This document shows positions 50,898 through 59,683 of a stretch of 64,000 nt of DNA, piece by piece (position 1 is the stretch's first letter; each line of letters opens with the position of its first letter). The notes under the pieces are model-generated. The model did no database searches. It was not told the DNA's origin and saw nothing but the letters and a program-made list of their open reading frames with translations. The stretch spans positions 434,001 through 498,000 of the forward strand of contig NZ_JAUTAZ010000001.1 in the NCBI RefSeq assembly GCF_030818905.1. The letters run 5' to 3'. This DNA is from Microbacterium sp. SORGH_AS_0888. GTDB lineage: Bacteria > Actinomycetota > Actinomycetes > Actinomycetales > Microbacteriaceae. The translations under genes and the position numbers were made by a program.

Positions 50898-51689
50898 TCA
50901 GACGCTGACGGAGAGCTCGATGATCCCGTCGTCGGCTCGCGCCGCATCGCGGGCGATATGGCCGGCTCGACGTGCGACGAGCCGGACGCGGTCGGCGCGG
51001 AAGAGATCCTCGGAGTACTCGAAGGCGCGGCCGGCCGCATCGCGCGCCACACGCACGAGCTGGAGGAGGGGCGACCGCTCGGCGACGCCGAGCAGTCGCG
51101 CCTCACGGCGGCTCGCCGACACGACGCTGATCTCCTCGTCGACGTGGTGCGGGTCGATGCCGTAGCGCTCATGGAGCATCTCGTAGAGGGATCCACCGAG
51201 GGGCTGATCCAGCAGGTCGGGCGCGAGCGTGAGCGGGAAGTGCGCCTTGTCGATCGACAGCGGCACGCCGTCGGCCTCACGCAGGCGCTCGATGATCGCC
51301 AGCTCAGTGCCGGCTTCGATCCCCAGCGCGACCGCCTCGATCTCGGTGGCTGCGGCTCTCCGCGTCGCGAGCACGGTCGTCACGGTGGTGTGGCCCGTCG
51401 CGGCAAGACGCCGGGGGAGCCCGAGCTGCTCGGCCGCCTCGCGGGGCAGAAGACCGGAGCGCACGAAGGTGCCCCCTGCGCGCCCCGTGCGGCGCTCGAG
51501 GATGCCCGCTCTGCTCAGGGGGAGGATCGCACTGCGGATTGTGACGCGGGACACGCCGAACCGCTCGCTCATCTCGCGTTCCGTGCCCAGCCGTGCTCCC
51601 GGCGCGAGCGCACCCGCCGCGATCAGCCGGATGATCCGGCGGCGCACGTCCTCGGCGACGGGGCCGCCTTCGCTCTCCGCCGAAACCAT
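50898..51689 (-). CDS. GntR/UTRA family regulator, 263 aa
   Basis: The N-terminal winged helix includes IIRLIAAGALAPGARLGTER and ERFGVSRVTIRSAILPLSRA. The UTRA effector domain follows (ELAIIERLREADGVPLSID, FEYSEDLFRADRVRLVARR). TACAGT ends 6 nt before the ATG, so it is probably leaderless. It sits beside an SDR and a kinase/permease/PLP-enzyme cluster and is the best candidate regulator of that catabolic set. Confidence 0.9.
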   Translation of the reverse strand: MVSAESEGGPVAEDVRRRIIRLIAAGALAPGARLGTEREMSERFGVSRVTIRSAILPLSRAGILERRTGRAGGTFVRSGLLPREAAEQLGLPRRLAATGHTTVTTVLATRRAAATEIEAVALGIEAGTELAIIERLREADGVPLSIDKAHFPLTLAPDLLDQPLGGSLYEMLHERYGIDPHHVDEEISVVSASRREARLLGVAERSPLLQLVRVARDAAGRAFEYSEDLFRADRVRLVARRAGHIARDAARADDGIIELSVSV

Positions 51690-51727
51690 CCTTTCACTGT
51701 AGTCGGGGCCACCGGCCGCGAGACGGC

Positions 51728-52513
51728 TCACGGTGTCACGGGGAGCACGGCCTCCGGGCTCTCCGGAAGCGTCTGTCCGCCGTCCACGACGATCGGCTGT
51801 CCGGTGATGTAGCGCGCTTCGTCGGTGGCGAGGAACGCGGCCGCCGCCCCGATGTCCGCCGGGGTGCCGAGCTCGCCGAGGGGGATCGTCCGCGACATCG
51901 TCGCGAGGTACTCCTCGCCCATGTCCCTCAGGCCTTCGGTGAGGATGTTGCCGGGCAGCACCGCGTTGACCGTGATGCGCCGAGGCGCCAGCTCGAGGGC
52001 CGCGCTGCGCATGAACCCGAGCTGCGCCGCCTTGGTCGCGCCGTAGTGGGACCACCCGGGGTACCCGGTCGTCGGTCCGGTGATCGACGAGGTGAGGATG
52101 ACGCGTCCCCGGCCGGACGCGGTGAGGGCGGGGATCGCCGCCTGAACCGCCCAGATCGTGCCGGCGACGTTCACCGCGAGGACGCCGTCGAGGTCCTCCT
52201 CGACCATCTCGATCAGCGAGCGCTCGGGGAAGATGCCCGCGTTCGCGCACAGCACGTCGAGTCCGTCCAGCGCTGCGACGGCCTCCGCCACCATCCGATG
52301 GGTGTCCTCGCGGCTCGTGATGTCGGCGACGTGGGCGGTGACCCGTCCGGGACCGAGCGCATCGAGCCGGCCGACCGCATCCTGCAGCGCCGACGTGTCA
52401 CGAGCGGCGATCGCGACGGAGGCGCCCGCCTCGGCGAACGCGGCGGCGATGCCGTGACCGATGCCCTTGGAGCCTCCCGTGACGAGGACTCGGCGGCCGG
52501 TGAGATCGAACAT
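51728..52513 (-). CDS. Short-chain dehydrogenase/reductase, 261 aa
   Basis: A classical SDR: cofactor loop [23 protein letters not shown] motif [11 protein letters not shown], catalytic Ser in VILTSSITG and YxxxK in [10 protein letters not shown], and the C-terminal IVVDGG. AGAAGGAAG precedes the ATG. It follows the kinase gene by 18 bp in the same direction. It may reduce or oxidise the aldehyde, ketone or alcohol released by the neighbouring pathway; this is inferred. Confidence 0.9.
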   Translation of the reverse strand: MFDLTGRRVLVTGGSKGIGHGIAAAFAEAGASVAIAARDTSALQDAVGRLDALGPGRVTAHVADITSREDTHRMVAEAVAALDGLDVLCANAGIFPERSLIEMVEEDLDGVLAVNVAGTIWAVQAAIPALTASGRGRVILTSSITGPTTGYPGWSHYGATKAAQLGFMRSAALELAPRRITVNAVLPGNILTEGLRDMGEEYLATMSRTIPLGELGTPADIGAAAAFLATDEARYITGQPIVVDGGQTLPESPEAVLPVTP

Positions 52514-52531
52514 GCGGGACTTCCTTCTGGT

Positions 52532-53554
52532 TCAGGTGGTGACGGCGGACCGGAGGTCCGACAGGGTATAGCGGAGCCATCTCCGATCACGGAGGTAGCG
52601 ATCCGCCAGGTCGACCGTCCCGCGGGCGTAGGAGCCGCCGAGACGGCGCGCGGGAGGGGAATCCGGATGCGTTCCGAGCCACGCCGTGAGCATGAGCCGA
52701 CGCATCATCACGAAGGCGGGGATCATCGCCAGGTCCTCGTCCGTGAGCTCGCGGTGAGGCAGGTAGCCGCGCAGCCATTGCGTGATAGCGGCATGGGCCT
52801 CGTCGTGTTCGTGCTCGCGCCAGGAGACGATCGACGAGAGATCGGAGAGCAGCCAGCCGTAGCCGCAATCGTCGAAGTCGATCACGGTGATCTCGCCGGA
52901 GGTTCCGACCATCACGTTCGACATCCGCAGATCGGCATGCACGAGCCCGAACCTCGCCGGCGACGTGCCGTACTCCTCGAGCGCCGCGCGGAGTGTGTCG
53001 ACCGCTGTGGCCAGGATCCCGTGGTCGCGACCACGGATGCCGGGCGCGTCCTGCCACCGTCCCCAGCGCGGCGCGTCGCCGAGACAGTGTGCGAAGTCCC
53101 AGCGGAATCGTGTGAAGCCCTCCGGTGGACGCCAGCTCTCCGCGTGCCGATGCAGATGTGCGCTGATCCGGCCGAGCTCGGCGAGCGGGACCCCGCCCAC
53201 CGCCTCCTCGCCCGTGCGTCCCGCCACCACGGTGACGGCGTCGACGTGGCGGACCTGGTCGTCCAGAACGACCGTGACGACGCGGGAGCCGTCGGCGGCC
53301 GGCACCAGATGCGGCGTCGCGATGCCGCAGTCCTCCCGCACCCGCTCCATCCAGGTGAGCTCCGACTCGATGGCCCGCCGGTCGTGGTATCCCGGACGAT
53401 GCACCCGCAGGATCGCGGCGCCGTCCTGGTCGCGCGCCAGGAAGGTGCCGTTCTCGCTGAGGCTGAGCAGCGTGAGCTGCGCGTGCGCGCCGAATCCGTA
53501 ACGATCGAGAGCTGCGCGAGCGAATCGCGTGTACTCGTCCTCTGAACCGATCAC
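52532..53554 (-). CDS. Aminoglycoside-phosphotransferase-fold kinase, 340 aa
   Basis: The APH/choline-kinase fold is shown by the N-terminal lobe (LARDQDGAAILRVHRPGYHD), the catalytic loop FGLVHADLRMSNVM (HxDxxxxN) and the Mg site VIDFDDCGYGWLLSDLSSIV (DFD). This branch includes hydroxylysine, aminopropanol and ethanolamine kinases. It is divergent from a permease and a PLP enzyme that looks like a phospho-lyase, so an amino alcohol or hydroxy-amino acid substrate is more likely than an antibiotic. Confidence 0.85.
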   Translation of the reverse strand: MIGSEDEYTRFARAALDRYGFGAHAQLTLLSLSENGTFLARDQDGAAILRVHRPGYHDRRAIESELTWMERVREDCGIATPHLVPAADGSRVVTVVLDDQVRHVDAVTVVAGRTGEEAVGGVPLAELGRISAHLHRHAESWRPPEGFTRFRWDFAHCLGDAPRWGRWQDAPGIRGRDHGILATAVDTLRAALEEYGTSPARFGLVHADLRMSNVMVGTSGEITVIDFDDCGYGWLLSDLSSIVSWREHEHDEAHAAITQWLRGYLPHRELTDEDLAMIPAFVMMRRLMLTAWLGTHPDSPPARRLGGSYARGTVDLADRYLRDRRWLRYTLSDLRSAVTT

Positions 53555-53762
53555 CTCATCAGATCTAGCTCACCACGGACCATTCAGAGATGCTAGAGCA
53601 GACCAAACAGGCCGGATTTCATCCAGCCGTAACGTGGTGCAGACTCTCGGAAACATGCCTGAAATCAGGCCGATCTCGGAGCATCAGACCGACTTGACAC
53701 CGTCGTCAGATGCCTTCACACTGGCCGCACCTGAGATACCAGACCAAATGATCGGAGAAGAA

Positions 53763-55334
53763 GTGACCGAAACGAGTGCTGCTCCATCGACGAGCGCAGA
53801 ACGCCCCGCCGACGGCGTCCACCGGCTCCGCCCGAACGCGATCGGTCTGGTCGGCGTTCTGTTCATGTCGGTCGCCACGGCCGCCCCCATCACGGCGATG
53901 GTCGGCAATGTGCCGATCGCGGTCGGCTTCGGCAACGGCGCGGCCGCACCCGCCGGCTACATGGTCGCCACCGTCGTGCTCACTCTCTTCGCCATCGGCT
54001 ACGCCGCGATGTCCAAGCACATCACGGCGACCGGCGCGTTCTACGGGTACATCTCGCACGGTCTCGGCCGCGTCATCGGGCTCAGCGCCGGCATGCTCAC
54101 GACGCTCGCCTACATGGTCTTCGAAGCATCCCTCGTCGGCATCTTCGCGTTCTTCTGCAGCAACCTGGTGCAGTCGCTCACGGGTGCGAGCGTCCCGTGG
54201 ATCGTCTTCGCAGTGATCATGCTGGTCGCGAACGCGACCCTCACCTACTTCGACGTCAACGTCGCTGCGAAGATCCTGGGCGTGTTCCTCGTCACGGAGG
54301 TCCTCATGCTCGCAGCCATGGCCGTGTCGGTGCTGGTGCGCGGCGGAGGCCCAGAGGGGTGGTCGTGGGCGTCGCTGAACCCGCTCAACGCGTTCGTCGA
54401 TCTCTCCGGCTCCGTGCCCGCCCCCGACGGCGGCTCCGCCATCGCGGTCGCCGGGTCCGCCGGCATCGGTCTCTTCTTCGCGTTCTGGTCCTGGGTGGGG
54501 TTCGAGTCGAGCGCCATGTACGGCGAGGAGTCCCGCAACCCGAAGAAGATCATCCCGATCGCGGTGATCGGGTCGGTCGTGGGCATCGGCATCTTCTACG
54601 TCCTCGTCTCCTGGCTGGCGATCGTGGGAGTGGGGCCCCAGACGGCGATCGCCCTGGCGCAGGACAGCGCGACCTCGAGCGACATCTTCTTCCGGCCGGT
54701 CGGTGAGAACCTCGGCCAGTGGGCCGTGATCATGTTCCAGATCCTCCTGGCGACCGGCTCGTTCGCCTGCGGCATGGCGTTCCACAACAGCGCGTCGCGA
54801 TACCTCTACGCGCTCGGACGTGAGGACATCCTCCCGGGGCTGGCGCGCACACTCGGCCGCACGCACAGCGTGCACGGCTCGCCGCACGTCGCGGGCTTCG
54901 TGCAGAGCATCGTCGCGACCCTCATCGTCGTCGCCTTCTTCGTGACGGGGCAGGATCCCTACGGCGCGCTCTACGGCCTCATGGCCATCCTCGGCACGAG
55001 CGCCATCATGATCGTGCAGGCGGTCGCCGCGATCGCGGTGATCGGGTACTTCCACGTGCGCGGTGCGCACCCGGAGACCAAGCACTGGTTCAGGACACTC
55101 GTCGCGCCCGCTCTCGGCGCCGTCGGAATGATCTACGTCGTGTTCCTCCTGGTCGCCAACGCGGAGTTCGCCGCGGGAACCGCGGCGGGAAGCCCGGTGT
55201 TCGCCGCCATCCCCTACATCGTCGGCGGTGTCGCGCTCCTGGGGGTGGTGTGGGCCCTCGTGCTGAAGAAGGTGTCGCCTCAGCGATTCGCGCGGCTCGG
55301 CCGCGTGATCCTGGACGAGGCGAAGGAGCGCTGA
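53763..55334 (+). CDS. APC family amino acid/amine permease, 523 aa
   Basis: About 12-14 hydrophobic helices follow a polar N-terminal region. VGVLFMSVATAAPITAMVGN is helix 1 with the substrate-binding break, and FFAFWSWVGFESSAMYGEES is helix 6. The GTG at 53763 has GGAG 6 nt upstream and was chosen; an in-frame ATG at 53655 would add 36 residues without a ribosome site. It ends 4 bp before the PLP enzyme gene and is divergent from the kinase gene, so it is likely the importer of their substrate. Confidence 0.88.
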   Translation: MTETSAAPSTSAERPADGVHRLRPNAIGLVGVLFMSVATAAPITAMVGNVPIAVGFGNGAAAPAGYMVATVVLTLFAIGYAAMSKHITATGAFYGYISHGLGRVIGLSAGMLTTLAYMVFEASLVGIFAFFCSNLVQSLTGASVPWIVFAVIMLVANATLTYFDVNVAAKILGVFLVTEVLMLAAMAVSVLVRGGGPEGWSWASLNPLNAFVDLSGSVPAPDGGSAIAVAGSAGIGLFFAFWSWVGFESSAMYGEESRNPKKIIPIAVIGSVVGIGIFYVLVSWLAIVGVGPQTAIALAQDSATSSDIFFRPVGENLGQWAVIMFQILLATGSFACGMAFHNSASRYLYALGREDILPGLARTLGRTHSVHGSPHVAGFVQSIVATLIVVAFFVTGQDPYGALYGLMAILGTSAIMIVQAVAAIAVIGYFHVRGAHPETKHWFRTLVAPALGAVGMIYVVFLLVANAEFAAGTAAGSPVFAAIPYIVGGVALLGVVWALVLKKVSPQRFARLGRVILDEAKER

Positions 55335-55338
55335 TCCC

Positions 55339-56670
55339 GTGACCGCGGTGCGCTCCACGATCCTCGACGCGAACGCGTACGAGGCGGATCCGGACGAGAC
55401 GACGGAAGCCGGCAGCCTGATCGCGCGGCGCCGTCGGCTCCTCGGCCCCGCCTATCGGCTCTTCTACGAGGACCCGGTGCGGCCCGTGCGCGGCTCCGGC
55501 GCCCACCTCTACGACGTCGAAGGCGTGGAGTACCTGGACGTCTACAACAACGTCGCGAGCGTCGGACACGCTCATCCCCGTGTCGCGGAGGCGATCGCAC
55601 AGCAGGCGGCGCGCCTCAGCACGCACACCCGTTATCTGTCGAGGCCGATCGTCGACTACGCGGAGGACCTCCTCGGCACGATGCCCGCCGCGATCGCGCG
55701 CCTCATGCTGACGTGCAGCGGTTCGGAGGCCAACGACCTGGCGGTGCGGATGGCGCGTGCGGCCACCGGAGGGACCGGTGTGATCATCACCGAGGAGGCC
55801 TACCACGGGAACACCGACCTCGTCTCCGGGCTCTCGCCCGCGCTCGGCTCCGGGTCGCAGATCGGGCCCGCGGTGTGGACCGTGCCCGCCCCCGACACCT
55901 ACCGGGCCGACGAGGACCCCGGCGCCACGTTCGCGGCGGCGGTGCGGGTGGCTCTGTCGGAGATGTCGGCGGCGGACATCAGGCCCGCGGCGCTCCTGGT
56001 CGACACGATCTTCTCCTCGGACGGCGTCTACTCCGACCCGCCCGGTTTCCTCGCACCCGCGGTGGACGCGGTGCGGGCGGCGGGCGGCGTGTTCATCGCC
56101 GACGAGGTCCAGCCCGGGTTCGGGCGGACCGGCTCGGCGTTCTGGGGTTTCGCGCGTCATGGCCTGACCCCCGATCTCGTCACGATGGGCAAGCCGATGG
56201 GCAACGGGTACCCGGTGGCCGCCGTGGCCGGAACGGCCGAGGTGCTCGACGTCTTCGCGCGCGAGGTGCCGTACTTCAACACGTTCGGTGGCAACGACGT
56301 CGCGATCGCGGCGGCGCAGGCCGTGCTCGACGTCATCCGCGACGAAGGGCTGCAGCAGCACGCTGCCGATGTCGGCGCCTACTTCCGCTCGCAGCTGCGC
56401 ACGCTCGCGACCCGGCACGAGGCCATCGGCGACGTGCGGGGCGATGGCGCGTTCACCGGCCTCGAGCTCGTGGCCGATCGGGCGCGCAAGCGTCCGGACG
56501 GTCCGCTGGCGACGCGGACGGTGAACGGGCTCCGCGCGCGGCGCGTGCTGACCTCGGTCTGCGGACCACAGGGGAACGTGCTCAAGCTGCGCCCGCCGCT
56601 GCCGTTCACGCGCGCCGACGCGGATCGTTTCGTCACGGAGCTCGACGCGGTGCTCGCTCGGGTGAGCTGA
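55339..56670 (+). CDS. Class III PLP enzyme, probable amino-alcohol phospho-lyase, 443 aa
   Basis: The fold-type I class III layout is complete: YDVEGVEYLDVYNNVASVGH, CSGSEANDLAVRMARAATG, DEVQPGFGRTGSAFWGF and the PLP Lys in VTMGKPMGNGYPVAAV. GKPMGNG is the form found in the AGXT2L/EtnP phospho-lyase group, while aminotransferases of this class usually have AKGxGxG. The enzyme would eliminate phosphate and ammonia from a phosphorylated amino alcohol. It is 4 bp after the permease, and its end overlaps the convergent thiamine gene by 38 bp. Confidence 0.8.
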   Translation: MTAVRSTILDANAYEADPDETTEAGSLIARRRRLLGPAYRLFYEDPVRPVRGSGAHLYDVEGVEYLDVYNNVASVGHAHPRVAEAIAQQAARLSTHTRYLSRPIVDYAEDLLGTMPAAIARLMLTCSGSEANDLAVRMARAATGGTGVIITEEAYHGNTDLVSGLSPALGSGSQIGPAVWTVPAPDTYRADEDPGATFAAAVRVALSEMSAADIRPAALLVDTIFSSDGVYSDPPGFLAPAVDAVRAAGGVFIADEVQPGFGRTGSAFWGFARHGLTPDLVTMGKPMGNGYPVAAVAGTAEVLDVFAREVPYFNTFGGNDVAIAAAQAVLDVIRDEGLQQHAADVGAYFRSQLRTLATRHEAIGDVRGDGAFTGLELVADRARKRPDGPLATRTVNGLRARRVLTSVCGPQGNVLKLRPPLPFTRADADRFVTELDAVLARVS

Positions 56671-58144
56671 GCGCGAGCGGCGCGGCGAAGAACGCCCTCT
56701 CGTGCTGCGCCGACACAACGAACGCGTCGCGCATCCGACCGCGCGCAGCGACCGATGCTCCCGCGGCATGACGGAAGACGATGTCGATGGCGCGGTCGGT
56801 CGCGGCGCGGAACGCAGGATCCGCATAGGTCTCGATCCATGCGGTGTACGGGTTCTCCGGCGTCGCCGCGGGCAGCAGCCGCTCGCCGATGTCGACATAC
56901 ATCCAGAAGCAGGGGAGGACGCCGGCGACGAGCGCGCCGTAGTCGCCCCGCGCCGCGAGGGCCAGCAGATGATCGATGTACGCGGTCGTGGTCGGACTCG
57001 GCGCCGCGTCGAACAGCCCATCGGTCGAGAGCCAGCGGCTGTGCAGCTCGAGCTCGGCCGCGATCGCACCGGCTGCGCTCGAGGACCAGAAGGTCTGCTC
57101 CTCGGATGTCGGGGCGAGCGCGCTCGCGTGCGCGAGCACCCGTGCGTAGTCGCGAAGGTACAGGGCATCCTGCGCGAGGTACCAGCGGAACGCCGCTGCC
57201 CCGAGCGTTCCGTCGGCGAGGCCTCGCAGGAAGGGGAGGTCGTCGGTCGCGTCGCGGATCCCGCGGATGCCCTCCCACCACGCGGCGGCGACGTGCTCCG
57301 GCGCGACGGGGTCGCCGGCGCGGTCCCAGAGCCCGGCGAAGTGCGAGACGGGTCCGTTGCCCGCACCCACGCGGAGCCCGTCGGCGGCCTCCAGACTCTC
57401 GGTCAGCCACCGCTTCGCCTCCGCGATCGCCGGGCCCCATGACCCGCGACGTGCGCGGAGCGTCGCGACCGCCGACGAGAGCGAGCAGCCGGTGCCGTGT
57501 GTGTGGCGTGTGCGCACGCGGTGCGACGGGTACTCGGTGACACTGCCGGTCGCGGCATCCACAAGGGCGTCGCAGGCAGCGGCGGTGTTGAAGTGCCCGC
57601 CCTTGGCGAGCACCGACACGCCGTGTCCCTCGGCGAGCAGGCGCGCCTGTGCGAGCGCCTGCTCCCAGGTCTCCGCCTCCGCTTCGTCGAGCAGCGCCGC
57701 CAGCTCCGGGCGGTTGGGCGTGACGAGGTCGACGAGCGGAAGGATGTCGCGCAGCGCCGACTCGGCCGCCTCACCGAGCAGCCGGTCGCCGCTGGTGGCC
57801 ACCATGACCGGGTCCAGCACGACGATGGGCGGTCGCACCGTCTCCAGCCAGTCCCGGACGGTGTCGACGATCTCCCGGTCGAACAGCATGCCGATCTTGA
57901 CGGCGTCGATCTCGACGTCGTCGCTCACCGCACGCAGCTGCTCCGCGAGGAAGCCGACGGGCGGCACGTGGATGCTGCGCACGCCGCGCGTGTTCTGCGC
58001 GACGAGAGCGGTCACGACCGCCATCCCGTAGCCGCCGTTCGCCGCGATGCTCTTGAGATCGGCGTGGATGCCGGCGCCTCCCGTCGGGTCGGTGCCGGCG
58101 ATGCTGAGAATGCGCGGCGCGGCCGGCGGCGTGCCCCGGTTCAC
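56633..58144 (-). CDS. thiD: ThiD-TenA fusion, thiamine salvage, 503 aa
   Basis: The N-terminal 255 residues are HMP/HMP-P kinase (SIAGTDPTGGAGIHADLKSI, LDPVMVATSGDRLL, HTHGTGCSLSSAVA). The C-terminal 220 are TenA-like aminopyrimidine aminohydrolase (WYLAQDALYLRDYARVLAHA, GVLPCFWMYVDIGERL with the catalytic Cys). Fusion lets salvaged pyrimidine go directly from hydrolysis to phosphorylation. The GTG start overlaps the thiE stop (GTGA). The last 38 bp overlap the convergent PLP-enzyme gene. Confidence 0.93.
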   Translation of the reverse strand: MNRGTPPAAPRILSIAGTDPTGGAGIHADLKSIAANGGYGMAVVTALVAQNTRGVRSIHVPPVGFLAEQLRAVSDDVEIDAVKIGMLFDREIVDTVRDWLETVRPPIVVLDPVMVATSGDRLLGEAAESALRDILPLVDLVTPNRPELAALLDEAEAETWEQALAQARLLAEGHGVSVLAKGGHFNTAAACDALVDAATGSVTEYPSHRVRTRHTHGTGCSLSSAVATLRARRGSWGPAIAEAKRWLTESLEAADGLRVGAGNGPVSHFAGLWDRAGDPVAPEHVAAAWWEGIRGIRDATDDLPFLRGLADGTLGAAAFRWYLAQDALYLRDYARVLAHASALAPTSEEQTFWSSSAAGAIAAELELHSRWLSTDGLFDAAPSPTTTAYIDHLLALAARGDYGALVAGVLPCFWMYVDIGERLLPAATPENPYTAWIETYADPAFRAATDRAIDIVFRHAAGASVAARGRMRDAFVVSAQHERAFFAAPLALSSPERAPRRAP

Positions 58145-58785
58145 GCGGGATCTCCGACGAAGAGCCGTGCGGCCGCGGTCGGATCCGGGGCCGCTCCGAC
58201 CGCCGAGGCGACGGCGACTCCCGCGAGGCCCCCGGCGCGGAGCACGGCCACATCGCTCGCGACGATGCCGCCGATCGCGACGGCCGGCAGCGGACACGTC
58301 GCGGCGCGGCGGATCACGCCCTCGATCCCGAGCGGGGCCGGGGCGTCGAGCTTGGTGGTCGTCTCGCGGACCGTGCCGATTCCGACGTAGTCGACGCGCG
58401 CGGGGGAGGCCGCCGCATCCTGCAGCTCCTCCGGCGTGGCCGCGGTCAGCCCCACCACGGCGTCCGGGCCCACGAGACGCCGCACGTGGTCGACCGGGAT
58501 GTCCCGCTGGCCGACGTGGACACCCGCCACCGCGGCGCGGTTCGCGCGCGCGGCGAGGAAGACGTCCACACGGTCGTTCACGATCACGGCGACACGCTCG
58601 GGCACGGCGGACGCGACGGCGTGCACGAGCGCGAGGAGATCGCGAGCGGACGCGTCCTTCGCCCGCACCTGCACGGCGGTGACACCGCCGGCGACGGCGA
58701 GCCGGACCGTGTCGAGCACCCCGCGTCCGGCCGACGCCGCCGCGCGCTCGTCGGTGATGAGGTAGAGCGAGAGGTCGATGGTCAC
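58141..58785 (-). CDS. thiE: Thiamine-phosphate synthase ThiE, 214 aa
   Basis: ThiE joins HMP-PP and HET-P to thiamine phosphate. The TIM barrel shows YLITDERAA at strand 1, [45 protein letters not shown] and [14 protein letters not shown]. The GTG start at 58785 overlaps the thiM stop and the stop overlaps the start of thiD-tenA, so the three genes are translationally coupled. Confidence 0.94.
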   Translation of the reverse strand: MTIDLSLYLITDERAAASAGRGVLDTVRLAVAGGVTAVQVRAKDASARDLLALVHAVASAVPERVAVIVNDRVDVFLAARANRAAVAGVHVGQRDIPVDHVRRLVGPDAVVGLTAATPEELQDAAASPARVDYVGIGTVRETTTKLDAPAPLGIEGVIRRAATCPLPAVAIGGIVASDVAVLRAGGLAGVAVASAVGAAPDPTAAARLFVGDPA

Positions 58786-59597
58786 GCGATCCGCCCCTCG
58801 GCCACCAGGTCGGCGGAGCGGAGGGACGCGAGCGCGTCGACGAAGGCGACCGCGAAGCCGGCCGGTCCGGCCGCCGCGTGGGCGGCGCGCTCGGCCGCGA
58901 TGCCGTAGCCGAGACAGGCGGTCACGACGGCCTCGAACGGGTCTGCATGGCTCGCGACGTAGGCGGCGATGACCCCGCCCAGCGCGCAGCCGCCGCCCGT
59001 GACGCGGGTGAGCAGGACGTCGCCGCCCGTGATCCGCACGGTGCGCCGGCCGTCGGTGACGAGGTCCACGGGGCCGGAGACCGCGACGACCCCGCCGGAT
59101 GTGCGGGCGAGCGCGAGGGCGGCGTCCGCGGCACCCGCCACATCGTCCGCCGCGTCCACCCCGCGCCCGCCCGTCCCGGCTCCCGCCAGCGCTCGGATCT
59201 CGGAGGCGTTTCCGCGGATCACGGTCGGTCGCCGCGTCAGGAGCCGGTGGGCCAGGTCGGTCCGCACCGGCAGAGCGCCGACGGCGACGGGGTCGAGCAC
59301 CCACGGGCGGCCCATGTCGGCACAGGCCTCGGCAGCCTCGAGCATGCCCTCACGCTGTTCCGCGCCGGGCGTGCCGAGGTTGATGAGCACCGCGGACGCG
59401 GCACCCGCCATCGGGCCCGCCTCTCCCGGCACGTCCACCATCGCCGGTGACGCGCCCACCGCGAGCAGGGTGTTGGCCACGAAGTTCACCGTGACCGCGT
59501 TGGTCAGGCACTGCACGAGCGGCGCTGTCGTTCTCACCTCCTCCACGGCCCAGAAGGCGGCGGACAGAGACGGCGATGACGTGCGCAATGGCGACAT
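58782..59597 (-). CDS. thiM: Hydroxyethylthiazole kinase ThiM, 271 aa
   Basis: ThiM phosphorylates the thiazole moiety for salvage. Family features: [60 protein letters not shown] and the catalytic Cys/anion-hole loop [15 protein letters not shown]. The ATG at 59597 lies right after the 3' strand of the TPP riboswitch, whose AAGGG is the ribosome site, so ligand binding would hide it. Confidence 0.94.
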   Translation of the reverse strand: MSPLRTSSPSLSAAFWAVEEVRTTAPLVQCLTNAVTVNFVANTLLAVGASPAMVDVPGEAGPMAGAASAVLINLGTPGAEQREGMLEAAEACADMGRPWVLDPVAVGALPVRTDLAHRLLTRRPTVIRGNASEIRALAGAGTGGRGVDAADDVAGAADAALALARTSGGVVAVSGPVDLVTDGRRTVRITGGDVLLTRVTGGGCALGGVIAAYVASHADPFEAVVTACLGYGIAAERAAHAAAGPAGFAVAFVDALASLRSADLVAEGRIA

Positions 59598-59668
59598 CCC
59601 TTCGCTAGTACGAACTAGATCAGGTTCGACGGGTGTGATCTCAGCCCTCCCGGGCACCCCGTGTCACT
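59597..59668 (-). promoter_or_regulatory. TPP riboswitch controlling thiM-thiE-thiD/tenA
   Basis: Read leftward from 59668: ACACGGGGTGCCC, then GGGCTGAGATCACACCCGT, GAACCTGATCTAGTTCG and TAGCGAAGGGATG. These are the THI-box elements (CUGAGA, ACCUGAUC, AGCGNAGGGA). The final AAGGG is directly before the ATG, so translation control by sequestering the ribosome site is implied. Confidence 0.93.
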
Positions 59669-59683
59669 GCTGACGAGGTTACC

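Noticed and set aside
55090..57366. Leftward open frame of 758 codons
   Set aside because: It overlaps the PLP-enzyme gene in antisense and the thiD-tenA fusion in a wrong frame; both real genes have clear family motifs.
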